A DNA stretch of 64,000 bases. It comes from Rhodopseudomonas telluris. GTDB taxonomy: Bacteria; Pseudomonadota; Alphaproteobacteria; Rhizobiales; Xanthobacteraceae. The notes beneath the pieces are model-generated. The model did no database searches. It saw only the letters and a list, made by a program, of their open reading frames with translations, and had not been told where the DNA came from. This document shows, one piece after another, positions 9,313 through 17,953 of this stretch. Positions within the stretch are counted from its first letter, which is position 1, and each line of letters starts with the position of its first letter. The translations under genes were made by a program, and so were the position numbers. The stretch is from contig NZ_JBHLWM010000001.1 of the NCBI RefSeq assembly GCF_042432815.1, forward strand, positions 744,001 through 808,000. The letters run 5' to 3'.

Positions 9313-10254
9313 CTAATACCTGATCCGCGGATCGAGCAGCGTGTACGCTACGTCGATCAGCAGGTTGACGGCGACGTAGATGCCGGAGGTGAGCAGGATC
9401 ATGCCCTGGATCACCGGGTAGTCGCGCGCCAGCACCGCATCGACGGTGAGGCGGCCGATGCCGGGCAGGTTGAACACGCTCTCGGTGACGACGACGCCGG
9501 AGATCAGCAGCGCGAAGCCGGTGCCGATCACGGTGATCACCGGCACGGCGGCGTTGCGCAGCGCATGGCGCAGCAGCACGCGGCTTTCCGTGATACCCTT
9601 GGCGCGCGCGGTGCGGACATAGTCCTCGCCGAGCACGTCGAGCATCGCTGCCCGCGTCATACGGGCGATCAGGGCGATGTAGATGAAGGACAGCGTCAGC
9701 GTCGGCAGCACCAGCCGTTCGAAGAACGGGCCGAAGCCGCGCGACATCGTGCGGAAGCCCTGCACCGGAAACCAGCGCAGGTCGATCGCGAAGATCTGGA
9801 TCAGTACATAGCCGATCACGAACACCGGCACCGAGAAGCCGATCACCGACAGCGCCATCACGAAGCGGTCGATCCAGGTGCCGTGCTTCCATGCGGCGAT
9901 GACGCCGAGCGGCACCGCGATGATGATCGAGAGCAGAAGGGTGGAGATCGCGACGCTGATCGTCGGCTCGATCCGCTGGCCGATCATCTGCAGCACCGGC
10001 ACCTGTGAAATCAGCGAGACGCCGAGATCGCCGTGCAGCAGCTTGCCGATCCAGCTGAAGAACTGGGTGTAGAGAGGCTCGTTGAGGCCGAGCGAGGCGC
10101 GGATGCGCGCGAGCTGTTCGGGGGAGGCGTTGTCGCCGGCGAGGATCGCGGCCGGATCGCCGGGCGTCAGTCGCAGCAGCAGGAATACGACGAGCGCGAC
10201 GACGCCCATCACCGGGATGGCCGCAAGAATGCGGCGGATCAGATAGCCGAGCAT
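9313..10254 (-). CDS. peptide ABC transporter permease, DppB-like
   Basis: This 313-residue permease has the standard DppB start, M-L-G-Y-L-I-R-R-I-L, with a membrane segment at 9-30. It has the family motif T-P-G-D-P-A and the coupling loop Y-V-R-T-A-R-A-K-G near residues 210-218. Six membrane segments are evident. It starts the permease-ATPase-M81 run on the minus strand. The M20 hydrolase gene lies 171 nt upstream across a strong hairpin. Confidence 0.92.
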   Translation of the reverse strand: MLGYLIRRILAAIPVMGVVALVVFLLLRLTPGDPAAILAGDNASPEQLARIRASLGLNEPLYTQFFSWIGKLLHGDLGVSLISQVPVLQMIGQRIEPTISVAISTLLLSIIIAVPLGVIAAWKHGTWIDRFVMALSVIGFSVPVFVIGYVLIQIFAIDLRWFPVQGFRTMSRGFGPFFERLVLPTLTLSFIYIALIARMTRAAMLDVLGEDYVRTARAKGITESRVLLRHALRNAAVPVITVIGTGFALLISGVVVTESVFNLPGIGRLTVDAVLARDYPVIQGMILLTSGIYVAVNLLIDVAYTLLDPRIRY

Positions 10255-10390
10255 CGACGCTCCATCGTTGAAGCAGACTGCCGATTAGCGAAATTTATCC
10301 GCGTGATGCTGTTCGTCATTATCGCCTGTGTCCGTGCTGCAGAACGATGCGATCTGCTGCTGAAGAATGAGCAATTCCCATGCCATGGAA

Positions 10391-10420
10391 CGCGGCGCAA
10401 CCGACCCGGTTTGCGCCGCG
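10391..10420. terminator. hairpin between M20 hydrolase and DppB genes
   Basis: A perfect 10-bp stem (CGCGGCGCAA at 10391-10400 with its complement at 10411-10420) and a 10-nt loop lie 6 nt past the stop of the M20 gene on the minus strand. No T-run follows. It may attenuate read-through into the permease genes or stabilise the M20 transcript. Confidence 0.4.
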
Positions 10421-10425
10421 CGCTA

Positions 10426-11556
10426 TCATGCGAGCGTTGCGAGCAATCCGGCCATCAATCGTCCGCGTTCGGCCAAGCTGTCGACTTCGATATGCTCGTT
10501 CAGCGTGTGCGCGTCGGCGCCGCGCACGCCGAGGCCGTCGAGTGTCGGAATGCCCATCGCGCCGGTGAAGTTGCCGTCCGAGCCGCCGCCCGCGCTGCCG
10601 TGCGGCAGGCTCATGCCCAACTGCGCGGCGATGGCGGATGCCTTTTCATACAGCGCCATCGTGCCGGCGTCCGGCTCCCACACCGGGCGCGTGACGCCGC
10701 GGGTGACTTCGAAGGTGACGTCGTTGCTGGTGCCGGACAGCGCCAGCATGCGCTCGACGCCGCGATCGAGATCGGCCTGCCGCTTGGCCATGCTGAGCGC
10801 TTCGCCGGTGCAGGTGGTGGCGACGCAATTGACCCATTGGCCGCCGTGCACGATGCCGACGCTGAAGGTGCAGTCGTCGCCGGTCATCGCGTCGATCGCC
10901 AGGATCTGCCGCGCCATTTCGCGGATTGCCGAGCGGCCCGACGACAGCGTGGCGCCGGCGTGGCTGGGCTTGCCGGTGGCGGTGAGGTTGAAACGGGCGA
11001 TCGCATAGCGGCCGGTGACGACGCCGTTGTCCGGGCGTCCCGGTTCCGGCACCAGCACGTATTTGTTGCGCGCCGCTTCGGCCTCGATGATGTCACGGGT
11101 CGATGGCGTACCGACTTCCTCGTCGGGCGTGAATAGTATCGTGATCGGCAGCGGCGTGGTGAACGACGCGCGTGCGAGCTGGCGGATCGCTTCGAGCGTC
11201 AGGTAGTTGCCGCCCTTCATGTCGAAAATGCCGGGGCCGAACGCCTTGTTGCCCTCGCGGCGAAACTTCAGCTTCTCGATGGTGCCGACTGGATGCACGG
11301 TGTCGAGATGGCCGGCGATCAGGATGCCGGGTTCGCCCATTCGCGGATGCGGAAAACGCGCGCGCACGCAGCCTGCGAAACCCTGCCGTCCGGCGATGCG
11401 TTCGATCGACGCACCCATGATCGCCATGTCGCGCGCAGCAAGATCGAGCATGCGTTCGACTGCGGAGGAGTCCCAGGTCGGACTCTCGCACTCAACCCAG
11501 GCGCGCAGTCCTTGCAGCATCATTTCGGAATCAAACGGCAAATTGGCAGGGTTCAT
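10426..11556 (-). CDS. M20 family metallopeptidase (carboxypeptidase G2-like)
   Basis: This 376-residue cytoplasmic hydrolase has the M20 zinc-site motifs: G-H-L-D-T-V-H-P (about residues 87-94), G-P-G-I-F-D-M-K-G-G with the bridging Asp (113-122), and T-P-D-E-E-V-G-T with the catalytic Glu (146-153). A lid/dimerisation domain lies between. M20 enzymes of this type remove a C-terminal glutamate or cleave short peptides and N-acyl amino acids. It is transcribed divergently from the binding-protein gene and sits upstream of the permease genes, so it probably processes the imported substrate. Confidence 0.88.
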   Translation of the reverse strand: MNPANLPFDSEMMLQGLRAWVECESPTWDSSAVERMLDLAARDMAIMGASIERIAGRQGFAGCVRARFPHPRMGEPGILIAGHLDTVHPVGTIEKLKFRREGNKAFGPGIFDMKGGNYLTLEAIRQLARASFTTPLPITILFTPDEEVGTPSTRDIIEAEAARNKYVLVPEPGRPDNGVVTGRYAIARFNLTATGKPSHAGATLSSGRSAIREMARQILAIDAMTGDDCTFSVGIVHGGQWVNCVATTCTGEALSMAKRQADLDRGVERMLALSGTSNDVTFEVTRGVTRPVWEPDAGTMALYEKASAIAAQLGMSLPHGSAGGGSDGNFTGAMGIPTLDGLGVRGADAHTLNEHIEVDSLAERGRLMAGLLATLA

Positions 11557-11676
11557 GGGCTACTCGCGGTTGGGACGGCGGCTACGAGAAAGATTGCGAG
11601 CGCATTTGTAAAGTGAAACATGCGTGCCGCCTCGGCGTCGGAGCGGCATGCAGGCCTGCGGCGACCGGATTGACGC

Positions 11677-11694
11677 TTGGCACGCTTGGTGCAA
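11677..11694 (+). promoter_or_regulatory. candidate sigma-54 (-24/-12) promoter for the peptide-binding protein gene
   Basis: TTGGCACGcttgGTGCAA matches the sigma-54 consensus YTGGCACG-N4-TTGCW at all but one position (G for the first T of the -12 block). The invariant GG (11679-11680) and GC (11691-11692) have the required 10-nt separation. It lies 129 nt upstream of the ATG at 11823. Nitrogen-regulated peptide uptake would make sense, but no NtrC site was recognised. Confidence 0.4.
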
Positions 11695-11822
11695 GTCTTG
11701 ATAGTCACGGTGCTGCAACGCGCAATAACTGCGCGGCGTCGCATTGTTGTGTGCCGTCAAATCTGTCGTCCTGCCCAAGCAATCATCTGCTGTTGATCAG
11801 TTTCACGCCAGGAGAACATCGT

Positions 11823-13433
11823 ATGTTGCATAGGTCGCATTGGCTGCGTTCAGTAGCTGCGTCCAAATTCATGCTGCCGGCGCTCGCGCTCGCAGCGTCG
11901 CTGACGCTCCCCGCACTTGCCGATGCCAAGACCATTCACGCGGTGATGCATTCCGATCTGCGCGTGATCGATCCGGGGCTGACCACCGCCTACATCACGC
12001 GCGACCATGGCTACATGGTTTACGACACGCTGCTGGCGATGGATGCGAACTTCAAGGTCCAGCCGCAGATGGCGGATTGGAAAGTGTCTGACGACAAGCT
12101 GACCTACACCTTCACGCTGCGCGACGGACTGAAGTGGCACGACGGCACGCCGGTGACGGCGGAAGACTGCGTCGCCTCGCTGAAGCGCTGGGGCCAGAAG
12201 GACGGCATGGGCCAGAAGCTGATGGACTTCACGGCCAGCCTCGAGGCGACCGACGCGAAGACCATCACGCTGAAGCTGAAGGAGCCCTACGGCCTGGTGC
12301 TGGAGTCGATCGGCAAGCCGTCGTCACTGGTGCCGTTCATGATGCCGAAGCGCATCGCCGAAACGCCGGCCGACAAGGCGATCCCCGAGCAGATCGGCTC
12401 CGGTCCATTCAAATTCGTCGCCGCTGAATTCCAGCCGGGCGTCAAGGCGGTGTACGTCAAGAACACGGACTACGTGCCGCGCAAGGAGCCGCCGAGCTGG
12501 ACCTCCGGCGGCAAGGTCGTGAAGGTCGACCGCGTCGAGTGGATCACGATGGCGGACGGGCAGACCGCGATCAACGCGCTGCAGTCCGGTGATATCGACT
12601 TCGTCGAGGCGCCGTCGTTCGACATCCTGCCGGTGCTGAAGCAGGACAAGGAACTGACGATCCACACGCTGAGCCCGCTCGGCTTCCAGACGCTCGGCCG
12701 GATGAACTTCCTGTATCCGCCGTTCGACAACGTCAAGATTCGCCGCGCGGCGTTCCTGGCGATGAGCCAGAAGCCGGTGCTCGACGCGCTGGTCGGCAAT
12801 CCTGAATACTACACGGTGTGCGGCGCCGTGTTCGGCTGCGGCACGCCGCTCGCGACCGACGTCGGATCGGAGACGCTGGTCAAGGGCAACGGCATGGCCG
12901 AGGCCAAGAAGCTGCTCGCCGAGTCCGGTTATGACGGCACGCCGATCGCGCTGATGGCGCCCGGCGACGTCGGCGCGCTGAAGGCCCAACCGATCGTCGC
13001 GGCGCAGTTGCTGCGCGAGGCCGGCTTCAAGGTCGACTTCCAGGCGACCGATTGGCAGACCGTGGTGACGCGTCGCGCCAGCCAGAAGCCGCCCAAGGAC
13101 GGCGGCTGGAACATGTTCTTCACCAACTGGGCCGGCCCGGACATTCTCAATCCGGTCGCCAACGTCTCGACCGGCGGCAAGGGCAAGAACGGCGGCTGGT
13201 TCGGCTGGCCGGACGATCCCAAGGTGGAGCAGCTGCGCGACAAGTTCGCCCGCTCGACGTCTCCGGAGGAGCAGAAGAAGCTCGCCGAGGAGATCCAGAA
13301 GGAAGTCTACGACGAGGTGCTGTACATCCCGCTCGGCCAGTACAAGGCGCCGAGCGTGTGGCGCAACGAACTCACCGGCGTGCTCGACGGCCCCGCCACC
13401 CCGGTGTTCTGGAACATCGACAAGAAGGAATAG
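11823..13433 (+). CDS. periplasmic peptide-binding protein of ABC transporter (SBP family 5)
   Basis: This 536-residue extracytoplasmic binding protein has a Sec signal peptide: a basic start, a hydrophobic stretch to about residue 33, and a likely cut after A-L-A-D-A. There is no lipobox, so it is soluble in the periplasm. Family-5 landmarks follow, including 'TFTLRDGLKWHDGTPV' and I-G-S-G-P-F-K-F. I chose the ATG at 11823, preceded by CAGGAG, over upstream in-frame starts because it gives a proper signal peptide. It is divergent from the M20/permease/ATPase/M81 genes and is almost certainly their substrate receptor. Confidence 0.92.
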   Translation: MLHRSHWLRSVAASKFMLPALALAASLTLPALADAKTIHAVMHSDLRVIDPGLTTAYITRDHGYMVYDTLLAMDANFKVQPQMADWKVSDDKLTYTFTLRDGLKWHDGTPVTAEDCVASLKRWGQKDGMGQKLMDFTASLEATDAKTITLKLKEPYGLVLESIGKPSSLVPFMMPKRIAETPADKAIPEQIGSGPFKFVAAEFQPGVKAVYVKNTDYVPRKEPPSWTSGGKVVKVDRVEWITMADGQTAINALQSGDIDFVEAPSFDILPVLKQDKELTIHTLSPLGFQTLGRMNFLYPPFDNVKIRRAAFLAMSQKPVLDALVGNPEYYTVCGAVFGCGTPLATDVGSETLVKGNGMAEAKKLLAESGYDGTPIALMAPGDVGALKAQPIVAAQLLREAGFKVDFQATDWQTVVTRRASQKPPKDGGWNMFFTNWAGPDILNPVANVSTGGKGKNGGWFGWPDDPKVEQLRDKFARSTSPEEQKKLAEEIQKEVYDEVLYIPLGQYKAPSVWRNELTGVLDGPATPVFWNIDKKE

Positions 13434-13477
13434 CGGCGCGGCACCGGTCGCCGCGACGACAACATCACCAGACCGAC

Positions 13478-13509
13478 CTTCGCCGTTCCGTCTCCGCGGG
13501 ACGGCGAAG
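13478..13509 (+). terminator. candidate terminator after peptide-binding protein gene
   Basis: A 13-bp stem with one mismatch (CTTCGCCGTTCCG with CGGGACGGCGAAG) and a 6-nt loop begins 45 nt past the stop. It is followed by TGCTGTTG, a weak T-tract. Confidence 0.5.
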
Positions 13510-13556
13510 TGCTGTTGAGGATTGGCAGCACACGTGGGGGAGGGGAGCGTCTCCCC

Positions 13557-13674
13557 CGTCATTGCGAGCCAACGGGTCGGCGCATAGCGCCGCCCGATGA
13601 CAGGCTCCGCGAAGCAATCCAGCGCAGTGCACGGAGCTGGATTGCTTCGTCGGCTGCGCCTCCTCGCAATGACG
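13557..13674. repeat. palindromic repeat family A, copy with internal insertion
   Basis: The outer arms and the GCAATCCAG / CTGGATTGC blocks are as in the copies at 8304 and 26247. The left arm is interrupted by about 35 nt (cgggtcggcgcatagcgcc...), itself able to form a small hairpin. It lies between two convergent genes. Confidence 0.75.
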
Positions 13675-13697
13675 GGAGGGGCGTGCGACCAGCTGCA

Positions 13698-13725
13698 ACA
13701 AAAAGCCCGGCGCGAGGCCGGGCTT
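13698..13725 (-). terminator. intrinsic terminator of the Cys-rich membrane protein gene
   Basis: Read on the minus strand, AAGCCCGGC-CTCGC-GCCGGGCTT is followed by TTTTG. The stem is 9 bp, the loop is 5 nt, and a U-run follows. It is placed 23 nt after the stop of the minus-strand gene ending at 13749. Confidence 0.8.
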
Positions 13726-13748
13726 CGTATCGCCGAGGGCGAAACGCG

Positions 13749-14381
13749 TTACTTGCGTGCGCAGGACACCGAGATGCTGCTGGCGCTCGGGCTGCAGCGG
13801 GCCGTCATCAAGCCGTCCTTGACCTGAAGCTGATCGGTCAGCCGGGCGGTGCCGCCGCTGATGCAATAGGCAGAGGCCAGTGTTTCGTCCGCGTTGCAGG
13901 ACACCGGGCAGCCGTTCGAGCCGCAGCTCGACGAGGTCACGGTGCGCACCGCACCGGGCGTCGCCATGCTGGCCATCGCATTGCTGGCGGCTGGCGATGG
14001 CGCGGCTGCGGGCGCCGGGGTTACGGCAGGCTTCTCCGCCGCTGGCGCAGCGGCAATGGCGGCGGGTGCCGGTGCCGATGCGGGTTCGGCAGGCGCGCTG
14101 TCCTCTGCGGTCACGGTCGCGACCGGGGCATGATCCATGCTGCCGGCCGCCACGTAAACCACGAGGGCGCCGACCACGATCGCCGCGCCGACAATGGCCG
14201 GGCCGGCCGGGAGGCCCTTCAGCCGCTCGGTCATCGACGTCATCGTTGCGGAAAACGAGCCCCCGCTCCAGGAGAGCCCGCGCGTGCGCATATCGTCGAA
14301 CGCCAGGTAAGCCACTATCACGAGGCCGCCGCCGAAGAAGATGAGGATCAGAAGCGGCCCGATCGCGGAGAGATACTCCAT
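13749..14381 (-). CDS. hypothetical membrane protein with Cys-rich C-terminal domain
   Basis: I do not recognise this 210-residue protein. It has a membrane segment at about residues 5-27, a second at about 72-94, an Ala/Pro-rich spacer (about 100-145), and a small C-terminal domain (about 150-210) with seven cysteines in a C-x4-C-x3-C... arrangement. That pattern looks like a disulfide-stabilised periplasmic domain. The gene is single and ends in a good intrinsic terminator. An FNR/FixK-type palindrome lies 105 nt upstream of its start (14486-14499), so it may respond to low oxygen. Function unknown. Confidence 0.6.
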   Translation of the reverse strand: MEYLSAIGPLLILIFFGGGLVIVAYLAFDDMRTRGLSWSGGSFSATMTSMTERLKGLPAGPAIVGAAIVVGALVVYVAAGSMDHAPVATVTAEDSAPAEPASAPAPAAIAAAPAAEKPAVTPAPAAAPSPAASNAMASMATPGAVRTVTSSSCGSNGCPVSCNADETLASAYCISGGTARLTDQLQVKDGLMTARCSPSASSISVSCARK

Positions 14382-14754
14382 GTCACTGTCTTTCCATCCG
14401 TGCCATGCGCGGCGGGCGTGTATAGGGGGTGCTCACCGCAAACTTCATTGTCGAATATCAAAGAACATGCGCCGAAATGGTCAGGTTGAGGTAAATCAAA
14501 ACCTCGCGCCGGCCGAGAGCGACGTGTAGCACAGCTTTGTTGCTCGCGTCATCGTGAGCGGATCATGCTTCGGGATATGGTTTCCACCCCGCGGCATTCA
14601 CCCTCCCGGCGCAGCGATGCGACGACCCCGACCTCGTCAATCCGCGTCCCCCCAGGACAGTTCCGGCGCCGTGATCCAGATCAACAGGCAGGGTGACGCG
14701 AAGCGGTTTAACTTTCTCTAACAAGCCACGACCCGGCGAGCCGCCATCGCCCCG
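14382..14754. other. intergenic region between divergent genes
   Basis: About 370 nt lie between the minus-strand Cys-rich membrane protein and the plus-strand channel gene. Apart from the FNR/FixK-like palindrome at 14486-14499 I see no gene, repeat family or convincing -35/-10 pair. Confidence 0.6.
14486..14499. promoter_or_regulatory. FNR/FixK-type box TTGAGGTAAATCAA
   Basis: TTGAG-GTAA-ATCAA fits the FNR/FixK consensus TTGAT-N4-ATCAA with one change. It lies 105 nt upstream of the minus-strand gene starting at 14381 and about 255 nt upstream of the channel gene. The membrane protein is the more likely target. Confidence 0.4.
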
Positions 14755-15861
14755 ATGACACGCATCGACTCGATCCCATCCCGCCGCTGGCGTCGGCTGT
14801 CGTGGCTGCTGCCGAACGCGCTCACCACCGCGGGCGTCGTCGCCATGGTGCTGGGCACCGCGCCGGACGTCGATGCCCGGTTCGACGAGATCCTGGGGCA
14901 GGTCATGCTGGCCGTGGCGGCGGTGCTGGCGGCCGTGTTCATCGTCAACCTCTGGAAGGCGGCCGCGCAGCGGCGCTCGCACCAGTACCTCGCATCCAGC
15001 AACGGCATGGTCGATTTCGTCTGCGCGGCGGCTCTCCCGCTGGGCTGGGCGCTGGCGCCGGTACCGCACGACGCACGGCTGTTCGCGCTGGTGTGGACGC
15101 TACGCTACATCAGCCACGCCAACGGGCTGTCTCTGTTCTGGCGGGTGATGGTGCGCAGTCGCATCGCGTTGTTCAGCATCGCCGGGCTGTTCGTGGTGGT
15201 CACCCTGACGGCCGCGACGCTCGCCCATGTGTTCGAGCGCGGCGCCCAGCCGCAGGCGTTCGGCAGCATCGAGCGGACGCTGTGGTGGGCGATCGCGACG
15301 CTGACCACCACCGGTTATGGCGATGTTGTGCCGACCACGATCTGGGGGCGCCTGCTGGCCGGCTGGGTGATGGTCGGCGGCATCGTGATGTTCGCGTTGC
15401 ACGCCGGCATCATCGCCACCGCCTTCGCCGAGGAACTGCAGCGCCGGCACTTCCTGCGCACCTGGGAGCTGGTGATCAGCGTGCCGCTGTTTCGCGATCT
15501 CGGCGCCGCCGCGGTCGCCGATATCGTACGGTTGCTGCAATCGCGCGACGTCGAGGCCGGCACCGTGGTGATGCGCAAGGGCGATCCTGGCGACACCATG
15601 TACTTCATCGTTTCCGGCGAAGCGACCGTCCACATCGCGCCGAAGCCCGTGGTGCTCGGGCCCGGCAGTTTCTTCGGCGAGATGTCGCTGCTGTTCGGCG
15701 GTCCGCGCACCGCCACAGTTGTGGCGACGAAGCCGAGCGTGCTGCTGGTGCTGGACATCGCCGATCTTCACGATCTCGCGGGGCGGCGGCCCGAATTCGT
15801 CAATCTGATCGAAACCGAAGCTAGACTGCGGCGCGATCGGAATGACGGCACCGCAGGATGA
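14755..15861 (+). CDS. cyclic nucleotide-gated K+ channel, MloK1-like
   Basis: This 368-residue protein has the six-segment voltage-gated-channel layout in its first 225 residues, with a pore helix and the selectivity filter T-T-T-G-Y-G-D (about 185-191). A C-terminal cyclic-nucleotide-binding domain follows (about 240-355). Its phosphate-binding cassette reads F-G-E-M-S-L-L-F-G-G-P-R-T-A-T (about 305-319), with the Glu and Arg that contact cAMP. Length and architecture match MloK1 of Mesorhizobium loti (355 residues), a cAMP-opened K+ channel. The S4 region has few positive charges, so it is probably ligand-gated rather than voltage-gated. The downstream CBS gene starts 33 nt later. Confidence 0.92.
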   Translation: MTRIDSIPSRRWRRLSWLLPNALTTAGVVAMVLGTAPDVDARFDEILGQVMLAVAAVLAAVFIVNLWKAAAQRRSHQYLASSNGMVDFVCAAALPLGWALAPVPHDARLFALVWTLRYISHANGLSLFWRVMVRSRIALFSIAGLFVVVTLTAATLAHVFERGAQPQAFGSIERTLWWAIATLTTTGYGDVVPTTIWGRLLAGWVMVGGIVMFALHAGIIATAFAEELQRRHFLRTWELVISVPLFRDLGAAAVADIVRLLQSRDVEAGTVVMRKGDPGDTMYFIVSGEATVHIAPKPVVLGPGSFFGEMSLLFGGPRTATVVATKPSVLLVLDIADLHDLAGRRPEFVNLIETEARLRRDRNDGTAG

Positions 15862-15894
15862 CGGCGATCGCATTCGACAGTGAGGGACGTAAGC

Positions 15895-16908
15895 ATGAAA
15901 GCAGCAGACGTGATGACCACCCGGATCGTGACGGTGCGGCCCGACGCGTCGGTGCACGCAGTCGCGGAGACGCTGCTGGCGCACGGCATCAGCGCGGTGC
16001 CGGTGGTCGACGAGCATGGCGCGCCGCTCGGTATCATCAGCGAAGGCGACCTGATGCCGCGCAACGAGAAAGCGCGGGAGTCGCGCCGCGACTGGTGGCT
16101 GCAGATGCTGTCCGAAGGCGGCGAGGTGCATCCGGACTATCTGCAATTCCTCAAATCCGATCATCGCACCGCCGCCCAGATCATGGTGTCGCCGGTGTTG
16201 ACCATCGACGAGAACCTGCCGATCGCCGAGATCGCCGATCTTCTTTACGAGAAGAACATCAAGCGCGTGCCGGTGCTGCGCGACGGGCGCGTGGTCGGCA
16301 TCGTCAGCCGCGCCGATCTGCTGAAGACGCTGGCCGCCCCGGCGCATGCGCATCCGCGCGATCCGGTGCACGACGACGGCCACCTGCGGCCGGTCGCCTC
16401 GGACAAGCTCGAAGCGCTGTCGCACCGTGGCGAAGTGGCCGCGCCGCAACCGCCGCACGATCCCGCAGCCGACGAATTTTCCGCCGCTGCGTTCCAGCAG
16501 CTCGGCGCCGAGCACGAACGGCATGAAGAGGAGCAACGACGCGAAGCGAAGCGCGTCGCCGAGGAGAAGCATCACCGTCAGGCCAGCCAGATGCTGGAGG
16601 CGCATCTCACCGACGAGGCGTGGGAGCACATGATGCACAACGCCCGTGCCATGGCCAAGAAGGGCGAGGCGGACTATCTTCTGTTGCGCTTTCCCGCCGA
16701 GCTGTGCACCGACCACGGCCGCGCCGTGAACGTGCCGGACCCGGAATGGCCGTCGACGCTGCGCGGCATGGCGGCCGACATCTATCTGCGCTGGAAAGCC
16801 GAGCTCCGTCCGCACGGCTTCAGCCTGACCGCCCGCGTCGTCGATTTCCCCGACGGCATCCCCGGCGACATCGGCCTGTTCCTGAGCTGGGCCAAGCACG
16901 AGGATTGA
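15895..16908 (+). CDS. CBS-pair protein with unidentified C-terminal domain
   Basis: The 337-residue product begins with two CBS motifs (about residues 3-58 and 90-145), each with the typical 'V.VVDE.G...GIISEGDL' / 'VPVLRDGRVVGIVSRADL' form. CBS pairs bind adenine nucleotides. A charged linker with a possible coiled coil (about 200-235, Glu/His/Arg rich) leads to a distinct C-terminal domain (about 240-337) that I cannot assign. The start at 15895 is preceded by GAGGGA; a GTG five codons earlier is possible. Its position 33 nt after the channel gene suggests co-transcription and possibly nucleotide-dependent control of ion flux, which is inference. Confidence 0.75.
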   Translation: MKAADVMTTRIVTVRPDASVHAVAETLLAHGISAVPVVDEHGAPLGIISEGDLMPRNEKARESRRDWWLQMLSEGGEVHPDYLQFLKSDHRTAAQIMVSPVLTIDENLPIAEIADLLYEKNIKRVPVLRDGRVVGIVSRADLLKTLAAPAHAHPRDPVHDDGHLRPVASDKLEALSHRGEVAAPQPPHDPAADEFSAAAFQQLGAEHERHEEEQRREAKRVAEEKHHRQASQMLEAHLTDEAWEHMMHNARAMAKKGEADYLLLRFPAELCTDHGRAVNVPDPEWPSTLRGMAADIYLRWKAELRPHGFSLTARVVDFPDGIPGDIGLFLSWAKHED

Positions 16909-16987
16909 TTGACGCGTGCGTGCTGCTGCACAGTTAGAGCGCGTCGTCGAGTGATTGAAATGATACGGCCTTTCCAGAGGCACTGAC

Positions 16988-17094
16988 TCCTCATCCTGAG
17001 GAGCCCGGCAAAGCCGGGCGTCTCGAAGGATGAGGCCACGGGTACTTGCGGCCCATGGTTCGAGACGGCGCTGCGCGCCTCCTCACCATGAGGT
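16988..17094. repeat. palindromic repeat family B (two adjacent hairpins)
   Basis: The first hairpin is CCTCATCCTGAGGAGCCCGGC...GCCGGGC...TCGAAGGATGAGG. It is followed by a GGCCCATGGTTCGAGACG...CCTCACCATGAGG unit. An inverted copy of the whole pair lies at 29717-29824, and a first-hairpin copy runs off the window from 63957. It separates convergent genes. Confidence 0.8.
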
Positions 17095-17107
17095 CGTGCC
17101 TTTGCAG

Positions 17108-17953
17108 TCAGATCTTCAAATTGCGATACACCGAGACTTCGCGTTCACGGGCCAGTCGGGCATCGTCGCCGGCGCGGATGCCGCGCCAGCCGTTGAAGAA
17201 CACCACGATGGTGGTGATCAGTCCGGTGATCTTGCCGATCAGGAATCCGAACGGGAAGATCAGCCGCTCCGGCGGCAGGATGAATTGCGAGCCGAGGAAG
17301 ATCAGCACCGCATTGCCGAAATACGCCGTGCGGTACAGCGTCTTCTCCTTCCAGGCGCTGCGCGCATAGGGCTTGGAGTTTTTCTTGACCGCCTTGTTGT
17401 AGCGCGGGTTGGAGAGCAGCCCCCACATCCGTCGCTTCTTTGGCAGCGCGCGTGGCCCGGCCAGCAGCGCACGGAAATGCGTGCGCATCTGCCAATGCGC
17501 CAGCAGTGCCAGCAGCAGATTGCCGATCACCAGAACGGCCTTCAGCTCCCACAAGGACAGCAACAGCTGCGCGGCAAGATCGACGAACAGCAGATGGATG
17601 ACGGCGTTCAGCACGAAGGCCGAGCGATGGAATGCGGCGCGATTGATGTCGCCGACCTTCTCGTCGATGAACGCCGCGCCCGGCTTGCTGGCGCCGAGCT
17701 GCAGCAGCGTCGCGCGCTGCGGTTCGGTCAAGGGCCAGCTCTTGCCGAGCTCGGCGATCGTCAGCTCCGGCGCTCCACGCTTGATCCGGAATGTCGCCTT
17801 CGCCGACCAGCCGGAGATGCGCGCCAGCCATCGCCGGGTCACGGCGAAGCGCGAGGTCGTTGCCGCATCGACAAGTGGGTGGGTGTCTGGCTGCATCGGG
17901 TCCATCAGCGGTTGTGCTGCGTGGTCATTCACCGAAAAGCGGCGTGTCTGCAA
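17108..17953 (-). CDS. hypothetical membrane protein downstream of CHAD gene
   Basis: I do not recognise this 281-residue protein. It has a soluble N-terminal part (about 1-115), hydrophobic segments at about 118-140, 141-158, 205-222 and 230-250, and basic connecting stretches ('PKKRRMW', 'KKNSKPYARSAWKEK'). The start is uncertain: TTG at 17953 overlaps the CHAD gene by 29 nt, GTG at 17932 would overlap it by 8 nt, and ATG at 17905 lies just beyond. The tight link to a CHAD protein suggests a shared role, but nothing in the sequence names it. Confidence 0.6.
   Translation of the reverse strand: MQTRRFSVNDHAAQPLMDPMQPDTHPLVDAATTSRFAVTRRWLARISGWSAKATFRIKRGAPELTIAELGKSWPLTEPQRATLLQLGASKPGAAFIDEKVGDINRAAFHRSAFVLNAVIHLLFVDLAAQLLLSLWELKAVLVIGNLLLALLAHWQMRTHFRALLAGPRALPKKRRMWGLLSNPRYNKAVKKNSKPYARSAWKEKTLYRTAYFGNAVLIFLGSQFILPPERLIFPFGFLIGKITGLITTIVVFFNGWRGIRAGDDARLAREREVSVYRNLKI

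Noticed and set aside
11798..11811. TTGATCAGTTTCAC as an FNR/FixK box before the peptide-binding protein gene
   Set aside because: It has one half-site mismatch and lies only about 12-25 nt before the start codon, too close to act as an activator site.
11613..11822. In-frame upstream extension of the peptide-binding protein gene
   Set aside because: The extension lacks a ribosome site and coding character and would bury the signal peptide; ATG at 11823 has CAGGAG before it.
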